A DNA stretch of 64,000 bases. Source: Candidatus Contendibacter sp. (GTDB taxonomy: Bacteria; Pseudomonadota; Gammaproteobacteria; Competibacterales; Competibacteraceae). This document shows positions 45,436-54,055 of this stretch, in pieces. The position numbers were made by a program, and so were the translations under genes. The notes below the pieces were generated by a model. The model ran no database searches. It saw only the letters and a program-made list of their open reading frames with translations, and was not told the DNA's origin. The stretch spans positions 1 through 64,000 of the forward strand of contig JARSSO010000030.1 in assembly GCA_029624765.1 (NCBI GenBank), read 5' to 3'. Numbering within the stretch: position 1 is the stretch's first letter; each line of letters opens with the position of its first letter.

Positions 45436-47610
45436 GTGAAACAAATCCTCCAGTCCCTGAAAACCGGCGCCACCGAAATCGCCGACGTGCCCTGTCCCGC
45501 CGTCCAGCGTGGCCAGCTTCTGATCCGTTCCTCCCATACCCTGGTCTCCGTCGGCACCGAACGGATGCTGGTCGAATTCGGCAAGGCGGGCTGGATCGAA
45601 AAGGCCCGCCAGCAACCCGACAAGGTGCGGATGGTGCTGGACAAGATCAAGACCGATGGGTTGTTGCCCACGGTCGAGGCGGTGTTCAACAAGCTCGACC
45701 AGCCACTGCCGCTGGGTTACTGCAACACCGGCGTGGTACTGGAGACCGGGCTGGGCGTCACCGGGTTCGCGCCCGGCGACCGGGTGGTCAGCAACGGCAA
45801 GCACGCCGAAGTGGTCAGCGTACCGGTCAATCTGTGCGCCAAGGTCCCCAATGCCGTGCCGGACGAGGATGCGGCGTTCACGGTGCTGGGCGCGATTGCT
45901 CTGCAAGGCATCCGCCTGGTTGGGCCGACGCTGGGCGAAGCGGTGGTGGTTACCGGCCTGGGCCTGATCGGGCTGATGGCGGTGCAGCTGCTGCGCGCCC
46001 ACGGTTGCCGGGTGCTGGGATTGGATTTCGACCCCGAAAAGCTGGCGCTGGCGCGGCGGTTCGGGGCCGAGACCGTCGATCTGACCGCCGGCCAAGACCC
46101 GCTGGCGGCGGCTCACGCATTCTCGCGCGGGCGCGGGGTGGACGCGGTTCTGATCACCGCCTCGACCCGGAGCAACGAACCCGTCCACCAGGCCGCGCGG
46201 ATGTGCCGCCAGCGCGGGCGGATCGTGCTGGTCGGCGTCACGGGGCTGGAACTGGCGCGCGCCGATTTCTACGAAAAGGAATTGACGTTTCAGGTGTCCT
46301 GTTCCTACGGGCCGGGGCGCTATGACCCCAATTACGAAGAGCGCGGTCAGGACTATCCGGTGGGATTCGTGCGCTGGACCGAGCAGCGCAACTTCGAAGC
46401 GGTGCTGGACCTGCTGGCCGAGGGCCGGCTGGACGTGAAGCCGCTGATCTCGCACCGGTTCGCCATTGCCGAGGCCGAACAGGCCTACGCGCTGGTGGGC
46501 GGCGCGGGGCCGTCGCTGGGGATTTTGCTGCGATATCCAACCGCGGCCGAACAACCGGAGCCCGAATTGCGGCGGCGGACAGTGGCGTTGGTTTCCTCGC
46601 CTCCAGACCCTCACCTCCAACCTCTCTCCCACCGGAAGAGGAGTGAGGTATCGGTCAGCTTCATCGGCGCCGGCAACTACGCCGCAGCGGTGCTGATTCC
46701 GGCTTTCAAGGCGGCCGGCGCGCGGCTGCGAACCGTCGCTTCCAACGGGGGGGTGAGCGGCTTGCACGCGGGCCGCAAATTCGGCTTCGCGGCGACTACC
46801 ACCGATACCGCCACGGTCTTCGCCGATCCCGAGGTGGATGCCGTCGTCATCACGACCCGCCACGACAGCCATGCCCGCTATGTCGTCCAGGCGCTGCGCG
46901 CCGGCAAGCATGTGTTTGTCGAAAAGCCGCTGTGCCTGACGCGGGAAGAGCTGACAGAGATCGAGCAGGTTTGTACGGCGGCCAGCCCCTCCGCCCCGAC
47001 CCTCGCCCACCAGGTGGGAGGGCCTGTTCTGATGGTGGGTTTCAATCGCCGCTTCGCCCCGCAGGTGCGGAAGATCAAGGCGCTGCTGGCGACGGTCAGC
47101 GCGCCCAAGAGCTTCATCATGACAGTCAACGCCGGAGCGATTCCCGCCGGGCACTGGACCCAGGATCAGGAAGTGGGCGGGGGGCGGATCATCGGCGAAG
47201 CCTGCCACTTCATCGACATGCTGCGCTTTCTGGCCGGCGCTCCCATCGCGGGCTGGCAATGTCTGGCCATGGATAGCCCGACGGGCGATACGGTGTCCAT
47301 CGGCCTGGCTTTCGCCGACGGCTCCATCGGCGCGGTGCATTACTTCGCCAACGGCAACAAGGCGCTTCCCAAGGAGCGACTGGAAGTGTTCACCGCTGGC
47401 CGGGTATTGCAACTCGACAATTTCCGCAAGCTCGCCGGCTACGGCTGGCCGGGTTTCAAGGCGCTGAACCTGTGGCGGCAGGACAAGGGTCAAATGGCTT
47501 GCGCGGCGGCCTTTGTGCGGACCATCGCGCAGGGTGGGCCGGTGCCCATTCCCCTCGACGAGGTGCTAGAGGTGGGTCGGATGGCGATTGAACTAGGAAG
47601 CGGAAATTAA
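45436..47610 (+). CDS. Bi-domain oxidoreductase (zinc-type alcohol dehydrogenase + Gfo/Idh/MocA)
   Basis: The 724-residue protein fuses an MDR dehydrogenase (residues 1 to about 365; VGTERML start, VVVTGLGLIGLMAVQLL near 172) and a Gfo/Idh/MocA oxidoreductase (from about 405; VSFIGAGNYAAAVLIP, then HVFVEKPLC, whose Lys is catalytic, and GEACHFIDM). Such fusions recur beside heparinase-like and GT4 genes in polysaccharide loci. The start is GTG. Two palindromic repeats are inserted in frame: one in the interdomain linker (46596-46649), one inside the Gfo/Idh/MocA domain after TEIEQVC (46983-47025). Confidence 0.92.
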   Translation: MKQILQSLKTGATEIADVPCPAVQRGQLLIRSSHTLVSVGTERMLVEFGKAGWIEKARQQPDKVRMVLDKIKTDGLLPTVEAVFNKLDQPLPLGYCNTGVVLETGLGVTGFAPGDRVVSNGKHAEVVSVPVNLCAKVPNAVPDEDAAFTVLGAIALQGIRLVGPTLGEAVVVTGLGLIGLMAVQLLRAHGCRVLGLDFDPEKLALARRFGAETVDLTAGQDPLAAAHAFSRGRGVDAVLITASTRSNEPVHQAARMCRQRGRIVLVGVTGLELARADFYEKELTFQVSCSYGPGRYDPNYEERGQDYPVGFVRWTEQRNFEAVLDLLAEGRLDVKPLISHRFAIAEAEQAYALVGGAGPSLGILLRYPTAAEQPEPELRRRTVALVSSPPDPHLQPLSHRKRSEVSVSFIGAGNYAAAVLIPAFKAAGARLRTVASNGGVSGLHAGRKFGFAATTTDTATVFADPEVDAVVITTRHDSHARYVVQALRAGKHVFVEKPLCLTREELTEIEQVCTAASPSAPTLAHQVGGPVLMVGFNRRFAPQVRKIKALLATVSAPKSFIMTVNAGAIPAGHWTQDQEVGGGRIIGEACHFIDMLRFLAGAPIAGWQCLAMDSPTGDTVSIGLAFADGSIGAVHYFANGNKALPKERLEVFTAGRVLQLDNFRKLAGYGWPGFKALNLWRQDKGQMACAAAFVRTIAQGGPVPIPLDEVLEVGRMAIELGSGN
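46596..46649. repeat. In-frame palindromic repeat in the oxidoreductase linker
   Basis: Core CCTCACCTCCAACCTCTCTC, loop, GAAGAGGAGTGAGG. It encodes about 17 residues (SSPPDPHLQPLSHRKRS) just before the second Rossmann domain and keeps the frame. Same family type as the repeat in asnB copy 1. Confidence 0.7.
46983..47025. repeat. In-frame palindromic repeat in the Gfo/Idh/MocA domain
   Basis: Core GCCCCTCCGCCCCGACCCTC, then GCCCACCAGGTGGGAGGGCC. It adds about 14 residues (SPSAPTLAHQVGGP) between a helix and the following MVGFNRRF strand. More diverged than the other copies. Confidence 0.55.
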
Positions 47611-47777
47611 GGCGATTTCCAGCAATGAAATTACCTGGCCTGGCTCCCACGCTCCAGCGTGGGAGCCCCAACCGTCTCGATGCCGCGGGCGTTATGGGCC
47701 GCTGGAGTGGCCCGAACGGCGTTCCCACGCTGGAGCGTGGGAACGAGATGTCGGTAAGGTATTTGCTGGAAATAGCC
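47611..47777. repeat. Dispersed palindromic element, copy 2 (MITE-like, complete)
   Basis: A 167-base element with 15-base terminal inverted repeats differing at one position: GGCGATTTCCAGCAA at the left, and GGCTATTTCCAGCAA as the complement of 47763-47777. Inside are two perfect hairpins, 47642-47667 (GGCTCCCACGCTCC and complement) and 47720-47745 (CGTTCCCACGCTGG and complement). It begins right after the stop codon of the oxidoreductase gene and ends 17 bases before wecB. It is the inverted counterpart of 13901-14040. Confidence 0.85.
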
Positions 47778-47794
47778 CAAGGATTCAGATTGCC

Positions 47795-48892
47795 ATGCCT
47801 CTCATCGACCTTATCGCCGGCGCCCGCCCGAACTTCATGAAAGTCGCCCCGATCATCCGGGCGTTGGAAGCACGCCGCGCGGCGGGCGGTCCTTTACGCT
47901 ATCGTCTGGTGCATACCGGCCAGCATTACGACGCCCGGCTATCGGGCGATTTTTTTACCCAGCTCGGCATTCCCGAACCCGACGTCAACCTGGAGGCCGG
48001 CTCCGGCACTCAGGCTGAACAAACCGCCGCGATCATGATTTGCTACGAGCGCCTGCTGTTGGAGCGCCGCGCCGACCTTTGCCTGGTGGTCGGGGACGTG
48101 ACTTCGACGCTGGCTTGCGCCATCGCCGCCCAGAAGCTTTGCGTTCCGGTGGCGCATGTGGAAGGCGGCATCCGCTCGGGCGACTGGACCATGCCGGAAG
48201 AGATCAACCGAATGGTCACCGACGCCATCACCAACTGGTTTTTCACCACCAGCGAGGTCGCCAACGTCAACTTGCGCCGGGCCGGGGTCGGCGACGACCG
48301 TATCTTCTTCGTCGGCAACACCATGATCGATACCCTGCTGGCGAATCTGGACCGGCTGCGTCCCCCGCCGTTCTGGGAGGGGCTGGACCTCACGGCGGGC
48401 GGCTATTTCGTGATGACCCTGCACCGGCCCAGCAACGTGGACGACGCTTCAACCTTCGCTCGACTGCTGGATGCGATTGCGGCCGGTACGGAAGGCTGGC
48501 CGGTGATCTTTCCGGTGCATCCGCGCACCGCCAAGACCCTGCGCGCTCTGGCCGGGTTGCCGGCCAGCCTGCACCTGGTGGAGCCGCAGCCTTATCTGGA
48601 ATTCAATTATCTGGTGCGCCACGCCAAGGCGGCGATCACCGATTCTGGCGGGATCACCGAGGAAACCACGGTCCTGGGCGTGCCCTGCCTGACCTTGCGC
48701 GATACGACCGAGCGGCCCGAGACGGTGACCATCGGCACCAACGAACTGATTGGCGCGAACCCGGCTCATCTGGCTCCAGCCCTGGCCCGTGTGATGGCGG
48801 GACAGTGGAAGCGGGGCGCGATCCCCGAGTTATGGGACGGCAAAGCGGCGGAGCGCATCGTTGTGACGCTGGAGAAGCTGCTCTGCGTTTAA
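47795..48892 (+). CDS. wecB: UDP-N-acetylglucosamine 2-epimerase (non-hydrolysing)
   Basis: The enzyme interconverts UDP-GlcNAc and UDP-ManNAc. The 365 residues contain GARPNFMKVAPI, HTGQHYD, VGDVTSTLA, HVEGGIRSGDWTMPEEINR, DSGGITEETT and DTTERPET, all active-site or UDP-binding segments of the family. It appears intact and differs from the broken copy at 19989. It supplies a ManNAc-type donor. The end overlaps the presumed start of the heparinase gene. Confidence 0.95.
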   Translation: MPLIDLIAGARPNFMKVAPIIRALEARRAAGGPLRYRLVHTGQHYDARLSGDFFTQLGIPEPDVNLEAGSGTQAEQTAAIMICYERLLLERRADLCLVVGDVTSTLACAIAAQKLCVPVAHVEGGIRSGDWTMPEEINRMVTDAITNWFFTTSEVANVNLRRAGVGDDRIFFVGNTMIDTLLANLDRLRPPPFWEGLDLTAGGYFVMTLHRPSNVDDASTFARLLDAIAAGTEGWPVIFPVHPRTAKTLRALAGLPASLHLVEPQPYLEFNYLVRHAKAAITDSGGITEETTVLGVPCLTLRDTTERPETVTIGTNELIGANPAHLAPALARVMAGQWKRGAIPELWDGKAAERIVVTLEKLLCV

Positions 48893-50631
48893 TACTGCTT
48901 TCCCGCTATTTCCACACGCTGCGTCATCTGCGCCCGGTGCAGGTTTATGGCCGGCTGTGGTTCCGGCTGTACCGGCCGCGTCCCGATTTACGGCCCGCGC
49001 CGCCCTTGCGCGCCGGCGCTGGTCCCTGGATCGCGCCGCCCGCCGGCGAACCCCGCCTGCTGGATCCCGCCACCTTCCGCTGCCTCAACCAGACTCACAC
49101 CCTCGTCAAGGCCACCGACTGGAATCGGCCGGACTGGGACAAACTCTGGTTGTACAACCTGCACTACTTCGACGACCTCAACGCGGAAAACGCGGCGGAG
49201 CGCCGGGACTGGCAACACGCCCTGATCGCCCGCTGGATCGCCGAGAATCCGCCCGGCCACGGCAACGGCTGGGAGCCGTATCCGCTGTCGTTGCGTGTCG
49301 TCAACTGGATCCAGTGGGCGCGGGCGGGAAACATCCTGGAACCGGCCTGGATTCACAGCCTGGCGATCCAGGTTCGTTACCTGGCCCGGCGGCTGGAGCG
49401 CCATCTGCTGGGCAATCACCTGTTCGCCAACGCCAAGGCGCTGGTTCACGCCGGCCTGTTCTTCGCCGGCCCCGAAGCGGAACGCTGGCTGCGAACCGGG
49501 TTGCGCCTGTTGGGCCGCGAACTCCCCGAACAAATCCTGGGCGATGGCGGCCACTTTGAGCGCAGCCCGATGTACCACGCCATTATTCTCAAGGATGTTC
49601 TGGACTTATTGAACCTGGCGGCTTTTGCCAATCTCGCTCCCGCCGGGGGGCGAGGGGAGCAAAGCGCTTCCCCTCCTTGGCTAAGGAGGGGTGGCGCGCA
49701 GCGCCGGGGTGGTTCGATGCCCCTCGCCGACTGGCGGCGCGTTGCCCAAACAATGCTGGACTGGCTCAAGGTGATGACTCACCCCGACGGCGAAATCGCT
49801 TTCTTCAACGATGCGGCTTTCGGCATCGCTCCGACTTTGGCGCAACTGGCCGATTACGCCGGAAGGCTGGGTGTCCCCTCATCCCCAATCCCTCACCCCC
49901 AGCCCCTCTCCCAGCAGGAGAGGGGAGCGAAGACGCTCTCACCCCACGCGCGGCTCCCGGATAGCGGCTATATTCGACTTCAGGCGGGTCCCGCCGTGTT
50001 GATTCTCGACGCCGGCCCCATCGGTCCCGACTACCTGCCCGGCCATGCCCACGCCGACACCCTCAGCTTCGAACTTTCCCTGTTCGGTCAACGGGTCATC
50101 GTCAATTCCGGCACGTCCTGTTATGGAACCAGCCCCGAGCGCCAGCGCCAGCGCGGCACGGCGGCGCACAACACCGTGGCGGTCGATGGTCAGGACTCTT
50201 CCGAAGTCTGGAGCGGCTTCCGGGTCGCCCGTCGCGCCCGGCCGCTGAACTTGCGCTGGGGGGAAGCGGCCGATGGCGGCTGGGTCGAATGCGCTCATGA
50301 TGGCTACCAGCGGCTGCCGGGACGGGCGACTCACTGGCGGCGCTGGACCCTGAATCCGACCGGTTTGCGCCTTGAAGACCGGCTGGACGGTCGCTACCGG
50401 GAAGCCGTGGCCCGACTGCATTTTCATCCGGCTGTCCGCGCCGGCCTGGACAACGCAATGAAAGGCTGGCTGGAACTGCCTGACGGTCAACGCCCGCGTT
50501 GGAATATCGAAGGTGGTTGCGCCCGGCTGATACCTTCGACCTGGCATCCCCATTTCGGCGCCAGCGAAGCGAATGTCCGCCTGGAAATTTCCTTCAATGG
50601 ACCTGAAGCGAAGTTATTGATCCAATGGTAA
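48883..50631 (+). CDS. Heparinase II/III family protein
   Basis: These polysaccharide lyase-like proteins cleave uronic-acid glycans and are common in exopolysaccharide loci. Here are an N-terminal alpha-barrel (YFHTLRHLRPVQVYGRLWFRL, NHLFANAKALVHAG, GGHFERSPMYHAIILKD with Tyr/His candidates) and a C-terminal beta domain (GHAHADTLSFELSLFG). No signal peptide is evident. No ATG, GTG or TTG precedes the conserved SRYFHTLRHLRP segment in frame; CTG 48883, five bases after GGAGAAG, is the most plausible start and overlaps wecB. The first canonical start, GTG 48937, would remove the conserved segment. Two palindromic repeats interrupt the frame-open coding sequence. Confidence 0.8.
   Translation: MRLILLSRYFHTLRHLRPVQVYGRLWFRLYRPRPDLRPAPPLRAGAGPWIAPPAGEPRLLDPATFRCLNQTHTLVKATDWNRPDWDKLWLYNLHYFDDLNAENAAERRDWQHALIARWIAENPPGHGNGWEPYPLSLRVVNWIQWARAGNILEPAWIHSLAIQVRYLARRLERHLLGNHLFANAKALVHAGLFFAGPEAERWLRTGLRLLGRELPEQILGDGGHFERSPMYHAIILKDVLDLLNLAAFANLAPAGGRGEQSASPPWLRRGGAQRRGGSMPLADWRRVAQTMLDWLKVMTHPDGEIAFFNDAAFGIAPTLAQLADYAGRLGVPSSPIPHPQPLSQQERGAKTLSPHARLPDSGYIRLQAGPAVLILDAGPIGPDYLPGHAHADTLSFELSLFGQRVIVNSGTSCYGTSPERQRQRGTAAHNTVAVDGQDSSEVWSGFRVARRARPLNLRWGEAADGGWVECAHDGYQRLPGRATHWRRWTLNPTGLRLEDRLDGRYREAVARLHFHPAVRAGLDNAMKGWLELPDGQRPRWNIEGGCARLIPSTWHPHFGASEANVRLEISFNGPEAKLLIQW
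49633..49714. repeat. In-frame palindromic repeat pair in heparinase gene
   Basis: Two adjoining palindromes: 49636-49660 (GCTCCCGCC, loop, GGCGAGGGGAGC type) and 49670-49691 (CCCCTCCTTGGCTAAGGAGGGG), the latter continuing GTGGCGCGCAGCGCCGGGGTGG. Together they add about 27 Gly/Arg-rich residues between NLAAFANL and DWRRVAQTML without breaking the frame. Confidence 0.75.
49876..49945. repeat. In-frame palindromic repeat in heparinase gene, second site
   Basis: Core 49903-49925 (CCCCTCTCC, loop, GGAGAGGGG), preceded by CATCCCCAATCCCTCACCCC and followed by CTCTCACCCCA. It adds about 23 residues rich in Ser and Pro between DYAGRLGV and LPDSGYIRLQ. Confidence 0.75.
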
Positions 50632-50638
50632 ACCCGAT

Positions 50639-50665
50639 CACCAGTCACCAGTCATCAGTCACCCC
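50639..50665. repeat. Heptanucleotide tandem tract (about 4 x 7)
   Basis: Units CACCAGT, CACCAGT, CATCAGT and CACCCC lie directly after the heparinase stop and before the GT4 start. Confidence 0.65.
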
Positions 50666-50675
50666 ATCCGAAAAA

Positions 50676-51920
50676 ATGCGCATCCTCTTTCTGACCGACA
50701 ACTTCCCGCCTGAAGTCAACGCTCCGGCCTCGCGCACCTTCGAACACTGCCGCGAGTGGGTGCGAGCCGGGCATCGGGTGACGGTTATCACCGGCGCGCC
50801 CAATTTTCCCAAGGGGATACTGTTTCCGGGATACCGCAACCGGTTGTGGCAGCGTGAGACGATGGAAGGGATCAAGGTCGTCCGGGTCTGGACGTACATC
50901 GCCGCCAACGCCGGTTTCGCCAGGCGCACGCTGGATTACCTGTCGTTCATGGTGGCCGGTTTCCTGGCCGGCCTGTTCCAACGCCGGCCCGACGTGATCG
51001 TCGGCACCTCGCCGCAGTTCTTTACCAACTGCGCCGCCTGGCTGCTGTCAGTCTTCCGTCGGCGGCCATTCGTGTTCGAACTGCGCGATCTGTGGCCGGA
51101 GTCGATCAAGACGGTGGGGGCGATGCGGGACTCGGCGGCCCTGCGGCTGTTGGAGCGCCTGGAATTGTTTCTCTACCGCCGGGCGGCGGTCGTGGTCACG
51201 GTGACGGAGTCCTTCCGCCGCAATCTGGTGTCACGCGGTATTGATCCGCGGAAAATCGCCGTGATCCTCAATGGGGTTGATCTCAGCCGGTTCCAGCCGC
51301 TGGATCGCGATCCCGATCTGGCGGAACGGCTGGAGTTGGCGGGAAAATTCGTCCTCGGCTACATCGGCACGCACGGCATGGCGCACGCGCTGGAGACGAT
51401 TCTGGAAGCGGCGGCGCGGATCAAGGCGCTGCCGGAGGGGGCGGACGCGCGCTTCGTGTTACTGGGAGATGGCGCACGCAAGCGGGCTTTGCAAGAGATT
51501 GCGGCAAGAAAGGGATTGGACAACGTGCTGTTTCTCGACACCGTGCCCAAGGCGGATGTCCCGCGCTACTGGTCGCTGCTGGATGTGTCGATCATTCATT
51601 TGCGGAAGGCGGACAACTTCACCCAGGTCATTCCGTCCAAGCTGTTCGAATGCATGGGCATGGGCATTCCGGTGCTGCATGGCGTGATGGGCGAATCCGC
51701 CGGGATCGTGGAGCGGGAGGGTGTGGGGCTGGTCTTCGAACCGGAGAACGTTGGGGCGCTGTGCGACGGCCTGTTGCGTCTGCAACGGGATCGCGGGCTG
51801 TACGAGCGACTGAAAGCGCGGTGTCTTGCCGCCGCTCCCCGTTACGACCGGACCGCGCGGGCGCGGGAGATGCTGGCGGTCCTGGAACAGGTGGGGATGA
51901 TGGTGCGGAGCGCCCCTTAA
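50676..51920 (+). CDS. Glycosyltransferase family 4 protein (WbuB-like)
   Basis: The protein (414 residues from ATG 50676) begins MRILFLTDNFPPEVNAPASRTFEHC, followed by GAPNFPKGILFPGYRN and VFELRDLWPES, typical of WbuB/FnlC-region transferases that act on N-acetyl-fucosamine-type sugars. The C-domain has a DVSIIHLRKADNFTQVIPSKLFE segment, with Lys-Leu-Phe-Glu in the EX7E region. An upstream in-frame ATG at 50625 would translate the heptanucleotide tract, so 50676 is preferred. It converges with the dehydratase gene; the two stops share the palindrome TTAA at 51917-51920. Confidence 0.88.
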   Translation: MRILFLTDNFPPEVNAPASRTFEHCREWVRAGHRVTVITGAPNFPKGILFPGYRNRLWQRETMEGIKVVRVWTYIAANAGFARRTLDYLSFMVAGFLAGLFQRRPDVIVGTSPQFFTNCAAWLLSVFRRRPFVFELRDLWPESIKTVGAMRDSAALRLLERLELFLYRRAAVVVTVTESFRRNLVSRGIDPRKIAVILNGVDLSRFQPLDRDPDLAERLELAGKFVLGYIGTHGMAHALETILEAAARIKALPEGADARFVLLGDGARKRALQEIAARKGLDNVLFLDTVPKADVPRYWSLLDVSIIHLRKADNFTQVIPSKLFECMGMGIPVLHGVMGESAGIVEREGVGLVFEPENVGALCDGLLRLQRDRGLYERLKARCLAAAPRYDRTARAREMLAVLEQVGMMVRSAP

Positions 51921-53893
51921 CGCCTGGCCTGACCTCCATCCTCCGATTCTTCTCCCTTCTCCATCGCCCGCCACACCCAATCCTCGATGCCGTTGTCGGG
52001 CTGGTATTCCACCACCGTTTCCCGCAGGATCGCCCGCACCGCCGGATAATCGAAGTGGCGCGAGGCGGTCGCCAGCCGCTCCAGGCAGTCCCGCACTTGC
52101 GGCCACGGGAGGAATTGTTCGCGGGCGCGACGGATCATCGGATGTTCGGTCGGCAGGTCGTCGGTCCCGATCAACAGCTCCTCGCGCAGCTTCTCGCCGC
52201 TCCGCAAGCCAGTGAACTGGATTTCGACGTCGCCGTCGGGGTGCGTTTCGTCGCGCACCGTCAGGCCGGCCAGGCGGATCATCCGCCGGGCCAGATCGAG
52301 GATGCGCACCGGATCGCCCATGTCCAGCAGGAACACCTCGCCGCCCTGGGCCAGGGCGCTGGCCTGGATCACCAGTTGCGCCGCTTCCGGAATCGTCATG
52401 AAATAGCGCTCCACCTCGGGGTGGGTCACCGTCACTGGTCCGCCCTTGCGAATCTGTTCGCGAAACAGCGGCGCCACCGAGCCCGAGGAATCCAGCACGT
52501 TGCCAAAGCGCACCATGCACAGCCGGGTCGCACTCTCTTCTCCCGCCAGCCCCTGCAGGATCAGTTCCGCCAGCCGCTTGGTCGCGCCCATGACATTGGT
52601 GGGCCGCACCGCCTTGTCGGTGGACACCAGCACGAAGGTCTCGACCCCGGCGGCGACGGCGGCCTCGGCGGCCCGCCAGGTGCCGAATACGTTGTTTTGC
52701 ACGCCCTCGATCGGGTTGTGCTCGACGATCGGCACATGCTTGTAGGCGGCGGCGTGATAGACGGTCCGCACCTTGAAGCGTTCCATCGCCACCTGCAACC
52801 GCCGCCGATGCCCCACCGAACCCAGCAACGGAATCAGCTCGACCTTGGCCCTGGCGGGCGAGGAACCAACGACGAGGGGTTGGGAATGCTCCATGTTGGC
52901 CAGCATGGCGCGCAGTTCCTGTTCGATGGCGTACAAGGCGTATTCGGAGCGTTCGAGCAGCACCAGCCGGCGCGGTTGCAACGGCAGGATTTGCCGGCAC
53001 AGTTCGCCGCCGATCGAGCCACCGGCGCCGGTGACCATCACCGCCTTGCCGCTGACCCGCGCCCGCAGCAGGGCGTCGTTGGGCTGAACCAGGTCGCGGC
53101 CGAGAATGTCGGCGACGTCGATCTCGCGAAATTCGTCGATGCGCCGGGCGCCGCTGGTTAGTTCCGCCAGGGTGGGCAAATCCATCACCCGCGCCGGCAA
53201 GCCCGCCAGCGTTTCCAGTATGTCCCGGCGGCGGCGGTGCGAGGTCGAGGGCAGGGCCAGCAGGATGAGGGGCGCGCGGTGTTGGGCGATCAGGCGCGGC
53301 AGCTTGGACGGCGCCCGCACCTTGAGACCGAGCACCACGCTCCCCCACAGTCGGGAATTGTCGTCCACGAACACCACGGGCTCGAATTCGGCGCTGTAAC
53401 GCAGGGCGTTGACCAGTTGGGCGCCGGCCTCGCCCGCGCCGTAAATGATCACCGGGGCGCGCGGCGCCGCCCGGCGAAACCGCCGACGCAGCAAGCGCCG
53501 CAACAGCAACCGCCCCCCGCCCACCAGCGCCGCCAGCACCAGCCAGCAGATCAGCCAAAACGAGCGCAGCCACAACCCCTCGCCCATCAGCACCCACGCC
53601 GCCATCATCAACAGGATGCCGGCGCTGACGGCCAGAAGGATGGTGTACAACAGGCTCTCGTCGGCGTAGCGCAGGATCGGTCGATAGACGCCGACCACCA
53701 TGAAGGTGGGGATGACGACGGCGACCGACAGCGGAAACAGCCAGGCCACTTCCGGCAGCAACTCCGGCCACACCTCGCCCAGGCGAATGGCGAACGCCGC
53801 CCAGACCGCGATCAGCACGGCGAAGGTATCACCGACGATCAGCAGCGCGCGGCGCGCGGCGGGGGGGATATTGAACAGGGATTCGATCTGCAT
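51917..53893 (-). CDS. FlaA1/CapD-type nucleoside-diphosphate-sugar 4,6-dehydratase
   Basis: The 658-residue membrane enzyme has four N-terminal helices (about residues 14-34, 48-70, 84-104 and 112-130), a first Rossmann-like CoA-binding domain (YGAGEAG, 151-157) and a catalytic SDR domain (GAGGSIG, 289-295; VSTDKAV; MGATK with Met435/Lys439). Met in place of the usual SDR Tyr is characteristic of the WbpM/PglF/FlaA1 group, which dehydrates UDP-GlcNAc. It likely makes a UDP-4-keto-6-deoxy sugar for the glycan. Start 53893 gives a normal N-terminus; an in-frame extension to 54034 lacks family sequence. Confidence 0.94.
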   Translation of the reverse strand: MQIESLFNIPPAARRALLIVGDTFAVLIAVWAAFAIRLGEVWPELLPEVAWLFPLSVAVVIPTFMVVGVYRPILRYADESLLYTILLAVSAGILLMMAAWVLMGEGLWLRSFWLICWLVLAALVGGGRLLLRRLLRRRFRRAAPRAPVIIYGAGEAGAQLVNALRYSAEFEPVVFVDDNSRLWGSVVLGLKVRAPSKLPRLIAQHRAPLILLALPSTSHRRRRDILETLAGLPARVMDLPTLAELTSGARRIDEFREIDVADILGRDLVQPNDALLRARVSGKAVMVTGAGGSIGGELCRQILPLQPRRLVLLERSEYALYAIEQELRAMLANMEHSQPLVVGSSPARAKVELIPLLGSVGHRRRLQVAMERFKVRTVYHAAAYKHVPIVEHNPIEGVQNNVFGTWRAAEAAVAAGVETFVLVSTDKAVRPTNVMGATKRLAELILQGLAGEESATRLCMVRFGNVLDSSGSVAPLFREQIRKGGPVTVTHPEVERYFMTIPEAAQLVIQASALAQGGEVFLLDMGDPVRILDLARRMIRLAGLTVRDETHPDGDVEIQFTGLRSGEKLREELLIGTDDLPTEHPMIRRAREQFLPWPQVRDCLERLATASRHFDYPAVRAILRETVVEYQPDNGIEDWVWRAMEKGEESEDGGQARR

Positions 53894-54055
53894 GGAACGG
53901 ATACTGTAGCATAGGAAACAGGGCGCCAAGGGACCGGAGCGCGGGCGACGGGGGAGCAGGGAATAGTGCTCTCGCCAGACCGAATTCGAGAATTTGACGA
54001 ACCAGGGCGCGGTGTCCATAGTGAAGCGCCCCATCGGCGAGCCTCTTCAAAAACC

